Assembly: GCA_019623805.1 (NCBI GenBank)
Contig: CP053680.1
Coordinates: 2,024,001 to 2,088,000, forward strand
Direction of reading: 5' to 3'
Origin: Gammaproteobacteria bacterium (ex Lamellibrachia satsuma)
GTDB lineage: Bacteria > Pseudomonadota > Gammaproteobacteria > Chromatiales > Chromatiaceae
Length of the DNA: 64,000 nt
Each line of letters starts with the position of its first letter. Position 1 is the stretch's first letter. The notes beneath the pieces are model-generated. The model saw only the letters and a program-made list of their open reading frames with translations. It made no database searches and was not told the DNA's origin. This document shows, piece by piece, positions 52,562 to 60,568 of this stretch. Both the position numbers and the translations under genes were made by a program.

Positions 52562-52987
52562 ATGGCAATGACAATTCATGTCGATATTGTGAGCGCCGAA
52601 GGCGAGATCCATTCCGGTAGTGCGGAGATGGTCTATGCGCCGGCGGTAATGGGTGAGGTGGGCATTGCACCACGTCATACTCCGCTGGTTACCCGGCTGA
52701 AGCCGGGTGAAGTGCGAGTCGACACCGGTGGCGGTGAGATGCAGCACTTTTTTGTCTCAGGCGGCATTCTGGAAGTGCAGCCCCATGTGATCACCATTCT
52801 GGCGGATACCGCCGCTCGTGCCGCCGATCTCGATGAAGTGGCAGCCCAGGCAGCCAAGCGACGCGCTGAAGAGGCGATGGTGGATAAGTCTGCCGAATTT
52901 GAATATGCCAAGGCACAGTCCGAGCTGGCTGAAGCGGTTGCGCAGCTTCGCACCATCGAAAGTCTTCGCAAAAAGGGTCGCGGCTAA
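52562..52987 (+). CDS. atpC: F0F1 ATP synthase subunit epsilon
   Basis: 141 residues. The N-terminal beta sandwich ([22 protein letters not shown], then [14 protein letters not shown]) and the C-terminal helix pair ([15 protein letters not shown]) that can inhibit rotation are present. It is the last gene of the operon and is followed by a strong terminator. Confidence 0.97.
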   Translation: MAMTIHVDIVSAEGEIHSGSAEMVYAPAVMGEVGIAPRHTPLVTRLKPGEVRVDTGGGEMQHFFVSGGILEVQPHVITILADTAARAADLDEVAAQAAKRRAEEAMVDKSAEFEYAKAQSELAEAVAQLRTIESLRKKGRG

Positions 52988-53014
52988 GCCGTTCTCTGAT
53001 TGCACGGTTTAACA

Positions 53015-53047
53015 GGGCCTCTCTGTAAGAGAGGCCCTTTTTGGTTT
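53015..53047 (+). terminator. Intrinsic terminator of the atp operon
   Basis: GGGCCTCTC (53015-53023) and GAGAGGCCC (53029-53037) form a perfect nine-base-pair stem over a five-base loop, followed by TTTTTGG and TTTT. It lies 28 bp after atpC and just before the SlyD-like gene. Confidence 0.95.
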
Positions 53048-53054
53048 TAAAGCT

Positions 53055-53543
53055 ATGTCCAAAGAAGTGATCAAAACAGGCAAATTTGTCTCCCTGACCT
53101 ATTCCATTGTCGAGGAGGAAGGCAATGTTCTCGAGCAGAGCGATCTGCCAGTCAACTATATCCACGGTGGTGAGACTGAGCTGATCGGTGGCATGGATGC
53201 TGCGGTGACGGGCCGCTCTCCTGGGGATAATGTGTCGTTTACCCTCTCCCCGGATCAAGGTTTCGGGGATCATGACCCGGATCTGACTTTTACCGATGAC
53301 ATTGCAAACGTGCCCCCTGAATTCCGCAAGCTGGGCGCTGAAGTTCAGATGCAGAATGAGCAAGGTGAAGCCAAGAGTTTTTTTGTCACCAGGATTGAAA
53401 ACGGCAAGTTGACGGTTGATGGTAACCATCCACTTGCCGGCAAGACACTCACTGTCAACATCAAGATTGTTGAAGTGCGTGACGCAACCAAAGAGGATGC
53501 CATGAGTGTTGGTGTTCCCGGTCAGACCCCAACCATCAACTGA
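53055..53543 (+). CDS. SlyD-like FKBP-type peptidyl-prolyl isomerase
   Basis: 162 residues. The FKBP core (KFVSLTYSIVEEEGNVLEQ, then LIGGMDAAVTGRSPGD) holds the insert-in-flap domain (about residues 70-120, FGDHDPDLTF to FFVTRIENGKL) typical of SlyD chaperones. NHPLAGKTLTVNIKIVEV closes the fold. The metal-binding His/Cys-rich tail of E. coli SlyD is absent, so the nickel role is unlikely. It assists folding in the cytoplasm. It starts just after the atp terminator, so it must have its own promoter or rely on read-through. Confidence 0.9.
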   Translation: MSKEVIKTGKFVSLTYSIVEEEGNVLEQSDLPVNYIHGGETELIGGMDAAVTGRSPGDNVSFTLSPDQGFGDHDPDLTFTDDIANVPPEFRKLGAEVQMQNEQGEAKSFFVTRIENGKLTVDGNHPLAGKTLTVNIKIVEVRDATKEDAMSVGVPGQTPTIN

Positions 53544-53865
53544 TACACTTATTTCACTATTGCTCCCTGCCAACGGGTGCGCTCCGCGCCCCCTGCCGTT
53601 ATACTCAGAAAGACGAATAAAAGGGATTGTTTGCACCTCCTGGTACCAGGCGATGAAGATCTGGAAGATGGACACGCTTTATTTTTGAGACCGTATTAAA
53701 ATTTATTAGTGTTGGGCTTTGAATTTGCTCTCATTTGTGATGAATTTAAAGTCATGGCGTTTTTTGCCGACATCCTTTTTCAGGACATCCTGAAACCGAA
53801 TTGATTTGTTTCGGTGAACGGCCACAAATGGAACATTCCAACTAGCAGACAATCATGGAGCATGC
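53544..53865. other. Gap between the SlyD-like gene and glmU
   Basis: About 320 bp without a convincing gene. A short GC hairpin (GGGTGCG at 53575-53581 with CGCGCCC at 53585-53591) may end the SlyD-like transcript. The AT-rich part from 53690 to 53865 should hold the glmU promoter. Confidence 0.4.
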
Positions 53866-55236
53866 ATGAAACTCGGTGTTTTGATCCTCGCAGCCGGTCA
53901 GGGTACCCGGATGCGATCCCACCTTCCGAAGGTACTACATCCATTAGCTGGCAAGCCGCTTCTATCCCATGTGGTTGAGACAGCACAGGCCTTTTCTCCC
54001 GACAGAATCACCGTCATCTATGGGCATGGTGGAGAGCAGGTCAAGTCGGCGCTGGCTGATCAACGCCTCGATTGGTGTGAGCAGAAAGAGCAGTTGGGTA
54101 CGGGCCACGCCGTAATCGAAGCTTTACCCCATCTCAAGTCAGACGATCAGGTACTCATCCTCTATGGGGATGTGCCTCTGATCAGCGGTAAGACCCTTGA
54201 GGCGCTGATGGCTAGATTGGCAAAGAGTGATCTAGCGTTGCTGACGGTCAAGCTTGAAAATCCAAGTGGTTATGGGCGGATCGTGCGAGATAGCGACCAT
54301 CACATCGCCAGTATCGTTGAGCAGAAGGATGCCTCTGAGGCAGAACTTGCAATCAACGAGATCAATACCGGCATCATGGCGGTAAGCCGCGCAAGGCTCG
54401 AGGTTTGGCTTGCCCGTATTGACAACGAGAATGCCCAGCAGGAGTACTACCTGACGGACATCATCGCCTTGGCGGTTGAGGATGGCGTAGAGGTCCAGTC
54501 GGTACACCCCTCCAGCGAGGAGGAGGTAATGGGCATCAACGACCGTGCGCAGCTGGCCTTTCTGGAACGCTACTATCAGCGACAGCGCGCCGATGAGTTG
54601 ATGGCTGCCGGCGCCTCCCTGGTGGACCCGGGCCGGGTGGATATTCGTGGCGAGCTGGTTGTCGGTCAGGATGTATTTATCGATTGCAATGCCATATTCG
54701 AAGGCCAGGTCGAATTGGCGGACGGCGTGAAAATAGGCCCCAATGCGGTAATAAAAAACGCCCGTATTGGTGAAGGCGTGGAGATTCTGCCCAACTGCGT
54801 CATCGAGGATGCGGAGATAGGTGCAGGTTCCCGCATCGGTCCCTTCGCCCGGGTGCGCCCGGAGACGAAACTTGCCGAGAAAGTGAATGTCGGCAATTTT
54901 GTAGAGATCAAGAAATCGACAGTGGGCAGAGGCAGCAAGATCAACCACCTGAGTTATGTGGGCGATAGCCTGGTTGGTCATTCGGTGAACATTGGTGCGG
55001 GTACCATCACCTGCAACTACGATGGGGCCAACAAACATCAGACCGTTATCGGGGATAACGCGTTCATCGGCTCCGATAGCCAACTGGTTGCGCCGGTGGT
55101 CATTGGCGACGGCGCAACCGTCGGTGCTGGTTCAACCATCACCCGGGATGCTGCACCCAATAGCCTGACCCTGAGCCGTGCGAAGCAGATCACAGTGAAC
55201 AGCTGGCATCGTCCGGTCAAACAACCCAAAAAATAA
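53866..55236 (+). CDS. glmU: Bifunctional UDP-N-acetylglucosamine pyrophosphorylase / glucosamine-1-phosphate N-acetyltransferase
   Basis: 456 residues. The N-terminal nucleotidyltransferase has LILAAGQGTRMRSHLPKVLHPLAGKPLL (UTP-binding loop), YGDVPLI with the metal Asp, and GYGRIVRD. The C-terminal left-handed beta helix of hexapeptide repeats (VKIGPNAVIKNARIG and on) carries the acetyltransferase site with NIGAGTITCNYDGANK. It makes UDP-GlcNAc for peptidoglycan and LPS. glmS follows after 18 bp, so the two pathway genes are adjacent. Confidence 0.98.
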   Translation: MKLGVLILAAGQGTRMRSHLPKVLHPLAGKPLLSHVVETAQAFSPDRITVIYGHGGEQVKSALADQRLDWCEQKEQLGTGHAVIEALPHLKSDDQVLILYGDVPLISGKTLEALMARLAKSDLALLTVKLENPSGYGRIVRDSDHHIASIVEQKDASEAELAINEINTGIMAVSRARLEVWLARIDNENAQQEYYLTDIIALAVEDGVEVQSVHPSSEEEVMGINDRAQLAFLERYYQRQRADELMAAGASLVDPGRVDIRGELVVGQDVFIDCNAIFEGQVELADGVKIGPNAVIKNARIGEGVEILPNCVIEDAEIGAGSRIGPFARVRPETKLAEKVNVGNFVEIKKSTVGRGSKINHLSYVGDSLVGHSVNIGAGTITCNYDGANKHQTVIGDNAFIGSDSQLVAPVVIGDGATVGAGSTITRDAAPNSLTLSRAKQITVNSWHRPVKQPKK

Positions 55237-55254
55237 TTGGCAGGAGCACGAGTT

Positions 55255-57081
55255 ATGTGTGGCATCGTTGGAGGAATCGCACAGCGGGACGTAGTGCCGA
55301 TTATGATGGAAGGCCTAAGCCGGCTCGAATATCGGGGTTATGATTCGGCGGGTATCGCGGTGCTTGATCAGGCGGAAAAGATGCAGCGCATCCGCTCTGT
55401 CGGAAAAGTGGCAATGCTGCAGGAGATGGTGGACAGCGGCCATGTCAGCGGCAATCTCGGGATTGCCCATACCCGCTGGGCCACCCACGGAATGCCCGCA
55501 GAGCGAAATGCCCATCCTCACATGAGTGGGGAGCAGGTGGCGATCGTCCACAACGGTATTATTGAAAATTACGCCCTGCTGCGTAAAGAACTCGAAGGCC
55601 AGGGCTACCGCTTCACCTCCGAAACAGATACTGAGGTTATCGCGCACCTGCTGGGCAGTATTCTGAAAGATGAACAGAATCTGCTAAAAGCGGTTCAGAA
55701 ATCGATCACCCGGCTGGTTGGCGCCTATGGCCTGGCGGTGGTCAGCACGAATGACACAAACAAGATGGTTGTCGCCCGCGCCGGCAGTCCGCTGGTAATT
55801 GGTATTGGTGTCGGCGAACACTTTATCGCCTCAGATGTCTTTGCGCTGTTGCCGGTAACCCAGCGATTTATCTTCCTCGAAGAGGGTGATGTTGCAGAGA
55901 TAACTCGTGAAAGCGTGCATATCTTCGATAACGAAGGGAACCCGGTGGAACGGCCGGAGCGTACCTCCGAGCTCTCCGCCTCCACGGCAGAAAAAGGTCC
56001 CTATCGCCACTACATGCTCAAGGAGATCTTCGAGCAGCCTTCAGTGATTGCCGAGACCTTGGAGGGCCGTATTCATAAGGGACATCTGCTCGAGGACAGT
56101 TTTGGCCACGAAGCGAAGGCGCTGCTCGATAAGACGAAGAGTGTCCACATCATCGCCTGCGGCACCTCATATCATGCAGGCATGGTGGCACGTTACTGGC
56201 TCGAAGAGGCCGGTGTCCCTTGCAGCGTGGAGGTAGCCAGCGAGTTCCGCTACCGCAAAGTCGTGGTGCCGGACGATACCCTCTTCATCACCATTTCGCA
56301 GTCGGGTGAGACGGCGGACAGCCTTGCCGCGTTACGCGGTTCCAGAGAGATGGGTTATATCGGCAGCCTCACTGTCTGCAATGTGCCGGAAAGCTCCCTG
56401 GTGCGGGAATCCAATGCCGCACTGATGACCCGTGCCGGTCCTGAGATTGGTGTCGCCTCCACCAAGGCATTCACCACCCAGCTGGTGGCTTTGCGCCTGC
56501 TCACCCTGGCGTTGGCACGCCGTTTCGGCATGACCCCGGAGCAGGAGGAGGTCTATGTCAACGAGTTGTATGCTCTGCCCCGTCAGGTGGAGGTGGTACT
56601 GGAACTCAGCGATGCGATAAAGGAGATGGCGAATGCCTTTTCGGAAAAGAACCATGCCCTCTTCCTGGGTCGGGGTACCTTCTATCCTATCGCCATGGAA
56701 GGTGCGCTGAAACTCAAGGAGATCTCCTATATCCACGCGGAGGCCTATCCCGCCGGCGAACTGAAACATGGTCCGCTGGCGCTGGTTGATGCGGAAATGC
56801 CGGTGGTCTGCGCCCTGCCCAATGATCCGTTGCTTGAAAAAGTCATTTCCAATCTGCAGGAGGTCCGGGCGCGAGGCGGTGAGCTCTTCCTCTTCAGTGA
56901 TCACGACGTTCAGATCGATCTGGATCGCTTCCAGAATTTGACCCTGGCGGACATCTACCCTTCTACTGCGCCCATCGTCTACAGCGTCCCGCTGCAACTG
57001 CTCTCCTATCATGTGGCAGTACTAAAGGGTACCGATGTGGATCAGCCGCGAAATTTGGCAAAGTCGGTGACGGTGGAGTAG
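55255..57081 (+). CDS. glmS: Glutamine-fructose-6-phosphate aminotransferase (isomerizing)
   Basis: 608 residues from ATG 55255, chosen because processing must leave the catalytic Cys first (MCGIVGG) and AGGAG lies eight bases upstream. The glutaminase domain (THGMPAERNAHPH) is followed by two SIS sugar-isomerase domains (ACGTSYHAGMVARYW; SQSGETADSLAAL; GRGTFYPIAMEGALKLKE) and the C-terminal NLAKSVTVE. It makes glucosamine-6-phosphate from fructose-6-phosphate and glutamine. No glmS ribozyme is visible upstream, as expected outside Gram-positive bacteria. Confidence 0.98.
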   Translation: MCGIVGGIAQRDVVPIMMEGLSRLEYRGYDSAGIAVLDQAEKMQRIRSVGKVAMLQEMVDSGHVSGNLGIAHTRWATHGMPAERNAHPHMSGEQVAIVHNGIIENYALLRKELEGQGYRFTSETDTEVIAHLLGSILKDEQNLLKAVQKSITRLVGAYGLAVVSTNDTNKMVVARAGSPLVIGIGVGEHFIASDVFALLPVTQRFIFLEEGDVAEITRESVHIFDNEGNPVERPERTSELSASTAEKGPYRHYMLKEIFEQPSVIAETLEGRIHKGHLLEDSFGHEAKALLDKTKSVHIIACGTSYHAGMVARYWLEEAGVPCSVEVASEFRYRKVVVPDDTLFITISQSGETADSLAALRGSREMGYIGSLTVCNVPESSLVRESNAALMTRAGPEIGVASTKAFTTQLVALRLLTLALARRFGMTPEQEEVYVNELYALPRQVEVVLELSDAIKEMANAFSEKNHALFLGRGTFYPIAMEGALKLKEISYIHAEAYPAGELKHGPLALVDAEMPVVCALPNDPLLEKVISNLQEVRARGGELFLFSDHDVQIDLDRFQNLTLADIYPSTAPIVYSVPLQLLSYHVAVLKGTDVDQPRNLAKSVTVE

Positions 57082-57426
57082 GTACACAGGACTTATGCCA
57101 TAGTGTTAGATGGAAGATCCCTTCTCCCTGCGGAAGGGACGTACCACGGCTGTTAGTATGAACTGTTCCTTCCAGTTTAGGTCGAACCTGAGGGTCTGGT
57201 TTTGGCCTTAAGCCCTCATTTGGGAATTGTAGAAACCCGAAAGTCGGCTGCTTGCCCCTTCCTCAATCGTCCTCGGTCAGTGAATGCTCTACCGCCTTTA
57301 GGCTGTTGAGCACTCTCTTCGTTTGGATTTGGCATTGGGCGGTGAAGTGGAGGATACTTTACAGTTGCCATTCACCGCCGTGCTGCAGGGCAGGCGTAAC
57401 GACCATATCAACCTGGAGTCTGCAAG
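57082..57426. other. Gap between glmS and the aldolase gene, with two hairpins
   Basis: 345 bp without a gene. TCCCTTC and GAAGGGA near 57118-57140 can pair and may end the glmS transcript, although no T run follows. GGCGGTGAAGTGG (57338-57350) is nearly complementary to CCATTCACCGCC (57368-57379), giving a hairpin about 50 bp before the aldolase start that could act in regulation. Confidence 0.4.
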
Positions 57427-58392
57427 ATGTTTCGTAAAGAGCTGAAGGTCCTGGATTGCACTATTCGGGACGGGGGCCTGATCAACAATTACCAGTTCTC
57501 GCTGGATTTCGTGAAGGCGGTATGGCGGGCGACCTGCGATGCCGGCGTCGATATCGTGGAGTTGGGCAAGAAACTGACCGAGAGCGACGAGTACACCCGG
57601 GACAAATACGGTGCCTGGAACTTCTGCGACGACGACGACCTGCGGCGTGTTATCGACTCCCACGAGTGCGAAAAGCCACCCCTGGTGGCGGTTATGTACG
57701 ACGTGGGCCGGGTGGATATCCACAAACTGCAGCCCAGGGATCAAAGCCCCATCGATATGGTCCGCATCGCCTGCTATGTGCACCAGATAGATGCAGGCCT
57801 TGAGTTGGTGAAACGCTGCAAAGACTTGGGGTATCTCACCACCATGAACATCATGGCCGCCTCCGCCGCCATCGAAACCGAACTGGTGGAGGGGTTACAG
57901 GAGGTCGATCAGACCACTGAGCTGGACTATCTCTACCTGGTGGATAGCTTTGGCGCCTTCTATTCCGAGCAGGTGACCTATTATCTCAAGCTGTACCAGA
58001 AATACGCACCGAGCAAGGAGCTGGGTTTTCATGCCCACAACAACCAGCAGCTGGCCTTTTCCAATACCCAGCAGGCGATCATCGACGGGGTCAACCTGCT
58101 GGACGCCACCATCAACGGCATCGGGCGTGGCGCCGGTAACTGCAACCTCGAGTTACTGTTGAACTTTCTCAAGAACCCGAAATTCCATGTTCGCCCCATC
58201 TACAAGGTGATTCAGGAGGATTTCGTCCCCCTGCGCGAACAGATCGAATGGGGCTTCAACGACATCTACGGCATCAGCGGCCACCTTAACCAGCATCCCC
58301 GTGATGGTATGAAAGTGCGCGGCAACCCGGAATTGAAGGACAAGTGCTACGATTTCTACCTTGAGTCCCTGCGCCTGGAGGGTGGGGATTGA
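57427..58392 (+). CDS. HMG-CoA-lyase-like aldolase of unknown substrate
   Basis: 321 residues forming one TIM-barrel HMGL-like/DRE-TIM domain. The N-terminal LDCTIRDGGLINNYQF is the catalytic D-x-T-x-R-D motif, here DCTIRDGG as in 4-hydroxy-2-oxovalerate aldolases. GFHAHNNQQLAF gives the H-x-H metal ligands and NGIGRGAGNCNLE the conserved glycine-rich loop. It lacks the DmpG communication domain and is followed by no acylating dehydrogenase. The substrate is therefore unknown; similar genes are often found in surface-polysaccharide clusters. A GGAG site precedes the ATG. Confidence 0.8.
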   Translation: MFRKELKVLDCTIRDGGLINNYQFSLDFVKAVWRATCDAGVDIVELGKKLTESDEYTRDKYGAWNFCDDDDLRRVIDSHECEKPPLVAVMYDVGRVDIHKLQPRDQSPIDMVRIACYVHQIDAGLELVKRCKDLGYLTTMNIMAASAAIETELVEGLQEVDQTTELDYLYLVDSFGAFYSEQVTYYLKLYQKYAPSKELGFHAHNNQQLAFSNTQQAIIDGVNLLDATINGIGRGAGNCNLELLLNFLKNPKFHVRPIYKVIQEDFVPLREQIEWGFNDIYGISGHLNQHPRDGMKVRGNPELKDKCYDFYLESLRLEGGD

Positions 58393-58403
58393 GAAAAATC
58401 AAA

Positions 58404-58425
58404 CGGGCGCCCTTCATGGCGCCCG
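58404..58425. terminator. Bidirectional terminator between the aldolase gene and msrA
   Basis: CGGGCGCC (58404-58411) pairs perfectly with GGCGCCCG (58418-58425) over a six-base loop. On the minus strand it is followed by TTTGATTTTT, so it ends msrA well. On the plus strand the T content is low. Confidence 0.8.
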
Positions 58426-58436
58426 CTGTATTATCG

Positions 58437-59033
58437 TCAATGACTTCCCCAAAGTGACTCCACCCGCTGATCCCGCCGGCAGGCATAGCGGTAATATTTA
58501 TAGCGCACAGGGTTCTTGAGGTAGTAGTCCTGGTGGTACTCCTCGGCGGGATAGAAGGTCGCAACAGGTTTCAGTTCGACTTTGATCGGCGCTTCAAAAG
58601 GTTTGTTCTGTCTGAGCTTGGATAGTGACTGATATGCCGCTGCCTTTTGTTCTGATCCCCGGTAAAAAATAACCGGCCGGTACTGTGGGCCGCGATCACA
58701 GAACTGGCCATCGTCGCGGGTGGGGTCGATATGGCGCCAGAAGTAATCGAGGATTTCGTCATAGCTCACCCGCTTAGGGTCATAGATCACCTCAACCGCC
58801 TCGATATGACCGGTGTCGCCCATTGAGACTTCTTCGTAGGACGGCATATCCAGATGCCCATCTGTGTAGCCGGAGATTGCATCCACCACTCCGTCCAGTT
58901 TTTCGTAGTCTGATTCGACACACCAGAAACAGCCTCCGGCGAGGATCGCTGTCTCATATTGGGTGCTCTGGGCTTGAAGCGGTGGGGATAAAAGTAGCGT
59001 GAGCATTGCGATGCTGGATATGTGTCTGTTCAT
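58437..59033 (-). CDS. msrA: Peptide-methionine (S)-S-oxide reductase, exported
   Basis: 198 residues. The MsrA active site GGCFWCVES has the catalytic Cys, and the YEEVSMGDTGHIEAVEVIYDP segment is typical. An N-terminal signal peptide (ISSIAMLTLLLSPPLQAQ) sends it to the periplasm, so it repairs oxidised methionines in exported proteins. A final Cys-containing region (YRYACRRDQRVESLW) may act as resolving site. It is convergent with the aldolase gene. Confidence 0.93.
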   Translation of the reverse strand: MNRHISSIAMLTLLLSPPLQAQSTQYETAILAGGCFWCVESDYEKLDGVVDAISGYTDGHLDMPSYEEVSMGDTGHIEAVEVIYDPKRVSYDEILDYFWRHIDPTRDDGQFCDRGPQYRPVIFYRGSEQKAAAYQSLSKLRQNKPFEAPIKVELKPVATFYPAEEYHQDYYLKNPVRYKYYRYACRRDQRVESLWGSH

Positions 59034-59066
59034 GGTTTTCCGTCTGTCTGTTGATTATTAGGGTTA

Positions 59067-59146
59067 TGTCATCTCGACCGCAGGGAGAGATCTCCAGCTA
59101 ACGGAGAACCATAGGGAAGAGATTTCTCGCTATGTTCGAAATGACA
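59067..59146. repeat. 80-bp dispersed palindromic repeat, family D (copy 1)
   Basis: Starts TGTCATCTCGACCGCAGGG and ends TCGAAATGACA; the ends are imperfect inverted repeats. It is about 93 percent identical by eye to 59282-59361, in the same orientation, 135 bp away. Elements of this type (TGTCATxTCGA...TCGAAATGACA) occur in many bacterial genomes, probably as non-autonomous mobile elements. Confidence 0.85.
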
Positions 59147-59281
59147 CAGGGTCGGGTGTGCCTTGAATACAAGGATAGAAAAGAATCCCCGTTAAACCAT
59201 CACGATTTGATAACAATGGTTTAACAAGTTGGAAAGCGACGGGTTGGTGGTGTCACCAATTACTGGAATGAGGCGATGTCT

Positions 59282-59361
59282 TGTCATCTCGACCGCAGGG
59301 AGAGATCTCCGGCTGACGGAGAACCATAAGGAAGAGGTTTCTCGCTATGCTCGAAATGACA
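59282..59361. repeat. 80-bp dispersed palindromic repeat, family D (copy 2)
   Basis: Direct repeat of 59067-59146 with about five base differences. The two copies fill most of the 350-bp gap between msrA and glk. No gene is visible between them. Confidence 0.85.
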
Positions 59362-59383
59362 GAGGGTTAGGCGGTATCTCCAA

Positions 59384-60364
59384 TTACTGAATTGCAGCAT
59401 AGCGCGCCGCCCCCAGCAGGGCCGCCTGGTCGTTGAGGATTACCTTTACTGGTATCGCCTCCATCAGATGGCGCATGCGGCCTTTGTCGAAAAAGGCCTT
59501 GAGGAAGGTCGGTTGCTTGAGACGTTGCAGAATCCTCGGCGCGATGCCGCCGCCAAGGTAGACACCGCCGGACGCCATTATCTTTAGGGCGTGATTGCCT
59601 GCCTCGCGTCCGTAGAGGTGGATGAAAAGATTCAGTGCCTCGTCACAGATTGGATCTTTTCTCGCCATGGCAGCATTGGAGATGGCCGGGGCGCCGCCGA
59701 GTTTGTTCATCTCCTGTTTCAGCCAGCCGGGGGTGGGAGTGCGGCGGTAGGTACGCAGAAAGCTGTGGATGGCCTCCAGTCCTGGACCGGATACCAACCG
59801 TTCCCAGCTGACATGACCATACTTCTCCGCCAGGGTTTGGCAGAGGGCGAACTCCAGTTCGTTGCTGGGGCTGAAATCGGTGTGGCCGCCCTCTGATGAG
59901 AAGGGCCGATGGACGTTGCCGTCCCAGTAGAGTCCTGCTTCTCCCAGTCCGGTACCGGCGGAGACGATGGAAGCGTTTCCCGGCAGATCCACTCTGCCGG
60001 GATTGAGCAGGTGGAAGTCATCGGGGGAGAGCGCGCCTATGCCCCAGGCGTTGGCCTCAAGATCATTGATCAGCCAAGTCTCATCAAAGCCGAAACGGTC
60101 GGTGATGGTGCGGGCGGTGATCTTCCATGGGAGATTGGTGGTTTCACAGCTCTGGTTGACCACTGGGCCGGCGATACCGAAACAGGCCCGTTGAATGCGC
60201 CAGGAGAAGTGCTCGCTGAAATCGTCGAGGATCGCTTCCAGCGAGTCGAAACTCCGGCTGGGATAGGTGGATTCCAGCAGGGCCTCTCCCGGCCTGTTCT
60301 GTTCGATTCTGTATAGCGCCAGACGTGTGTTTGTGCCGCCGATGTCGCCTGCCAAAACTTCCAT
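59384..60364 (-). CDS. glk: Glucokinase
   Basis: 326 residues, the length of the proteobacterial Glk family. The phosphate motif LAGDIGGTNTRLALY at the N-terminus and the NLPWKITART and VNDLEANAWG type segments (here INDLEANAWGIG) mark the sugar-binding site. GTGLGEAGLYW and EGGHTDFSP are typical. It phosphorylates glucose with ATP. It stands alone between repeat-filled gaps. Confidence 0.93.
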   Translation of the reverse strand: MEVLAGDIGGTNTRLALYRIEQNRPGEALLESTYPSRSFDSLEAILDDFSEHFSWRIQRACFGIAGPVVNQSCETTNLPWKITARTITDRFGFDETWLINDLEANAWGIGALSPDDFHLLNPGRVDLPGNASIVSAGTGLGEAGLYWDGNVHRPFSSEGGHTDFSPSNELEFALCQTLAEKYGHVSWERLVSGPGLEAIHSFLRTYRRTPTPGWLKQEMNKLGGAPAISNAAMARKDPICDEALNLFIHLYGREAGNHALKIMASGGVYLGGGIAPRILQRLKQPTFLKAFFDKGRMRHLMEAIPVKVILNDQAALLGAARYAAIQ

Positions 60365-60432
60365 TCCGATATGCCTTGTCTCAAAGGAGGTAAGACCATT
60401 CTAGCCTAGTCTCTATTCGGAAACCCATAACT

Positions 60433-60514
60433 CACCACGAAGGGCGCAAAGTGCACGAAGAAGGATTATTGCCAATCAATTTGATGACTTCGTGCCTTCG
60501 TGTTCTTCGTGGTG
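60433..60514. repeat. Inverted repeat, family E, between glk and uvrD
   Basis: CACCACGAAGGGCGCAAAG with GTGCACGAAG on the left is complementary, with mismatches, to CTTCGTGCCTTCGTG and TTCTTCGTGGTG on the right (60488-60514). Elements with CACGAAG steps are common in environmental proteobacteria. It may help terminate or insulate the divergent glk and uvrD transcripts. Confidence 0.7.
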
Positions 60515-60568
60515 AAATGGGGTTTCTTGGCGGATGCTCCGAAGGTAATAATTGATTAAGATAGGCGC

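Noticed and set aside
59067..59361. Two direct repeats considered as a CRISPR array
   Set aside because: Only two copies, 80 bp each, palindromic, and no cas genes nearby.
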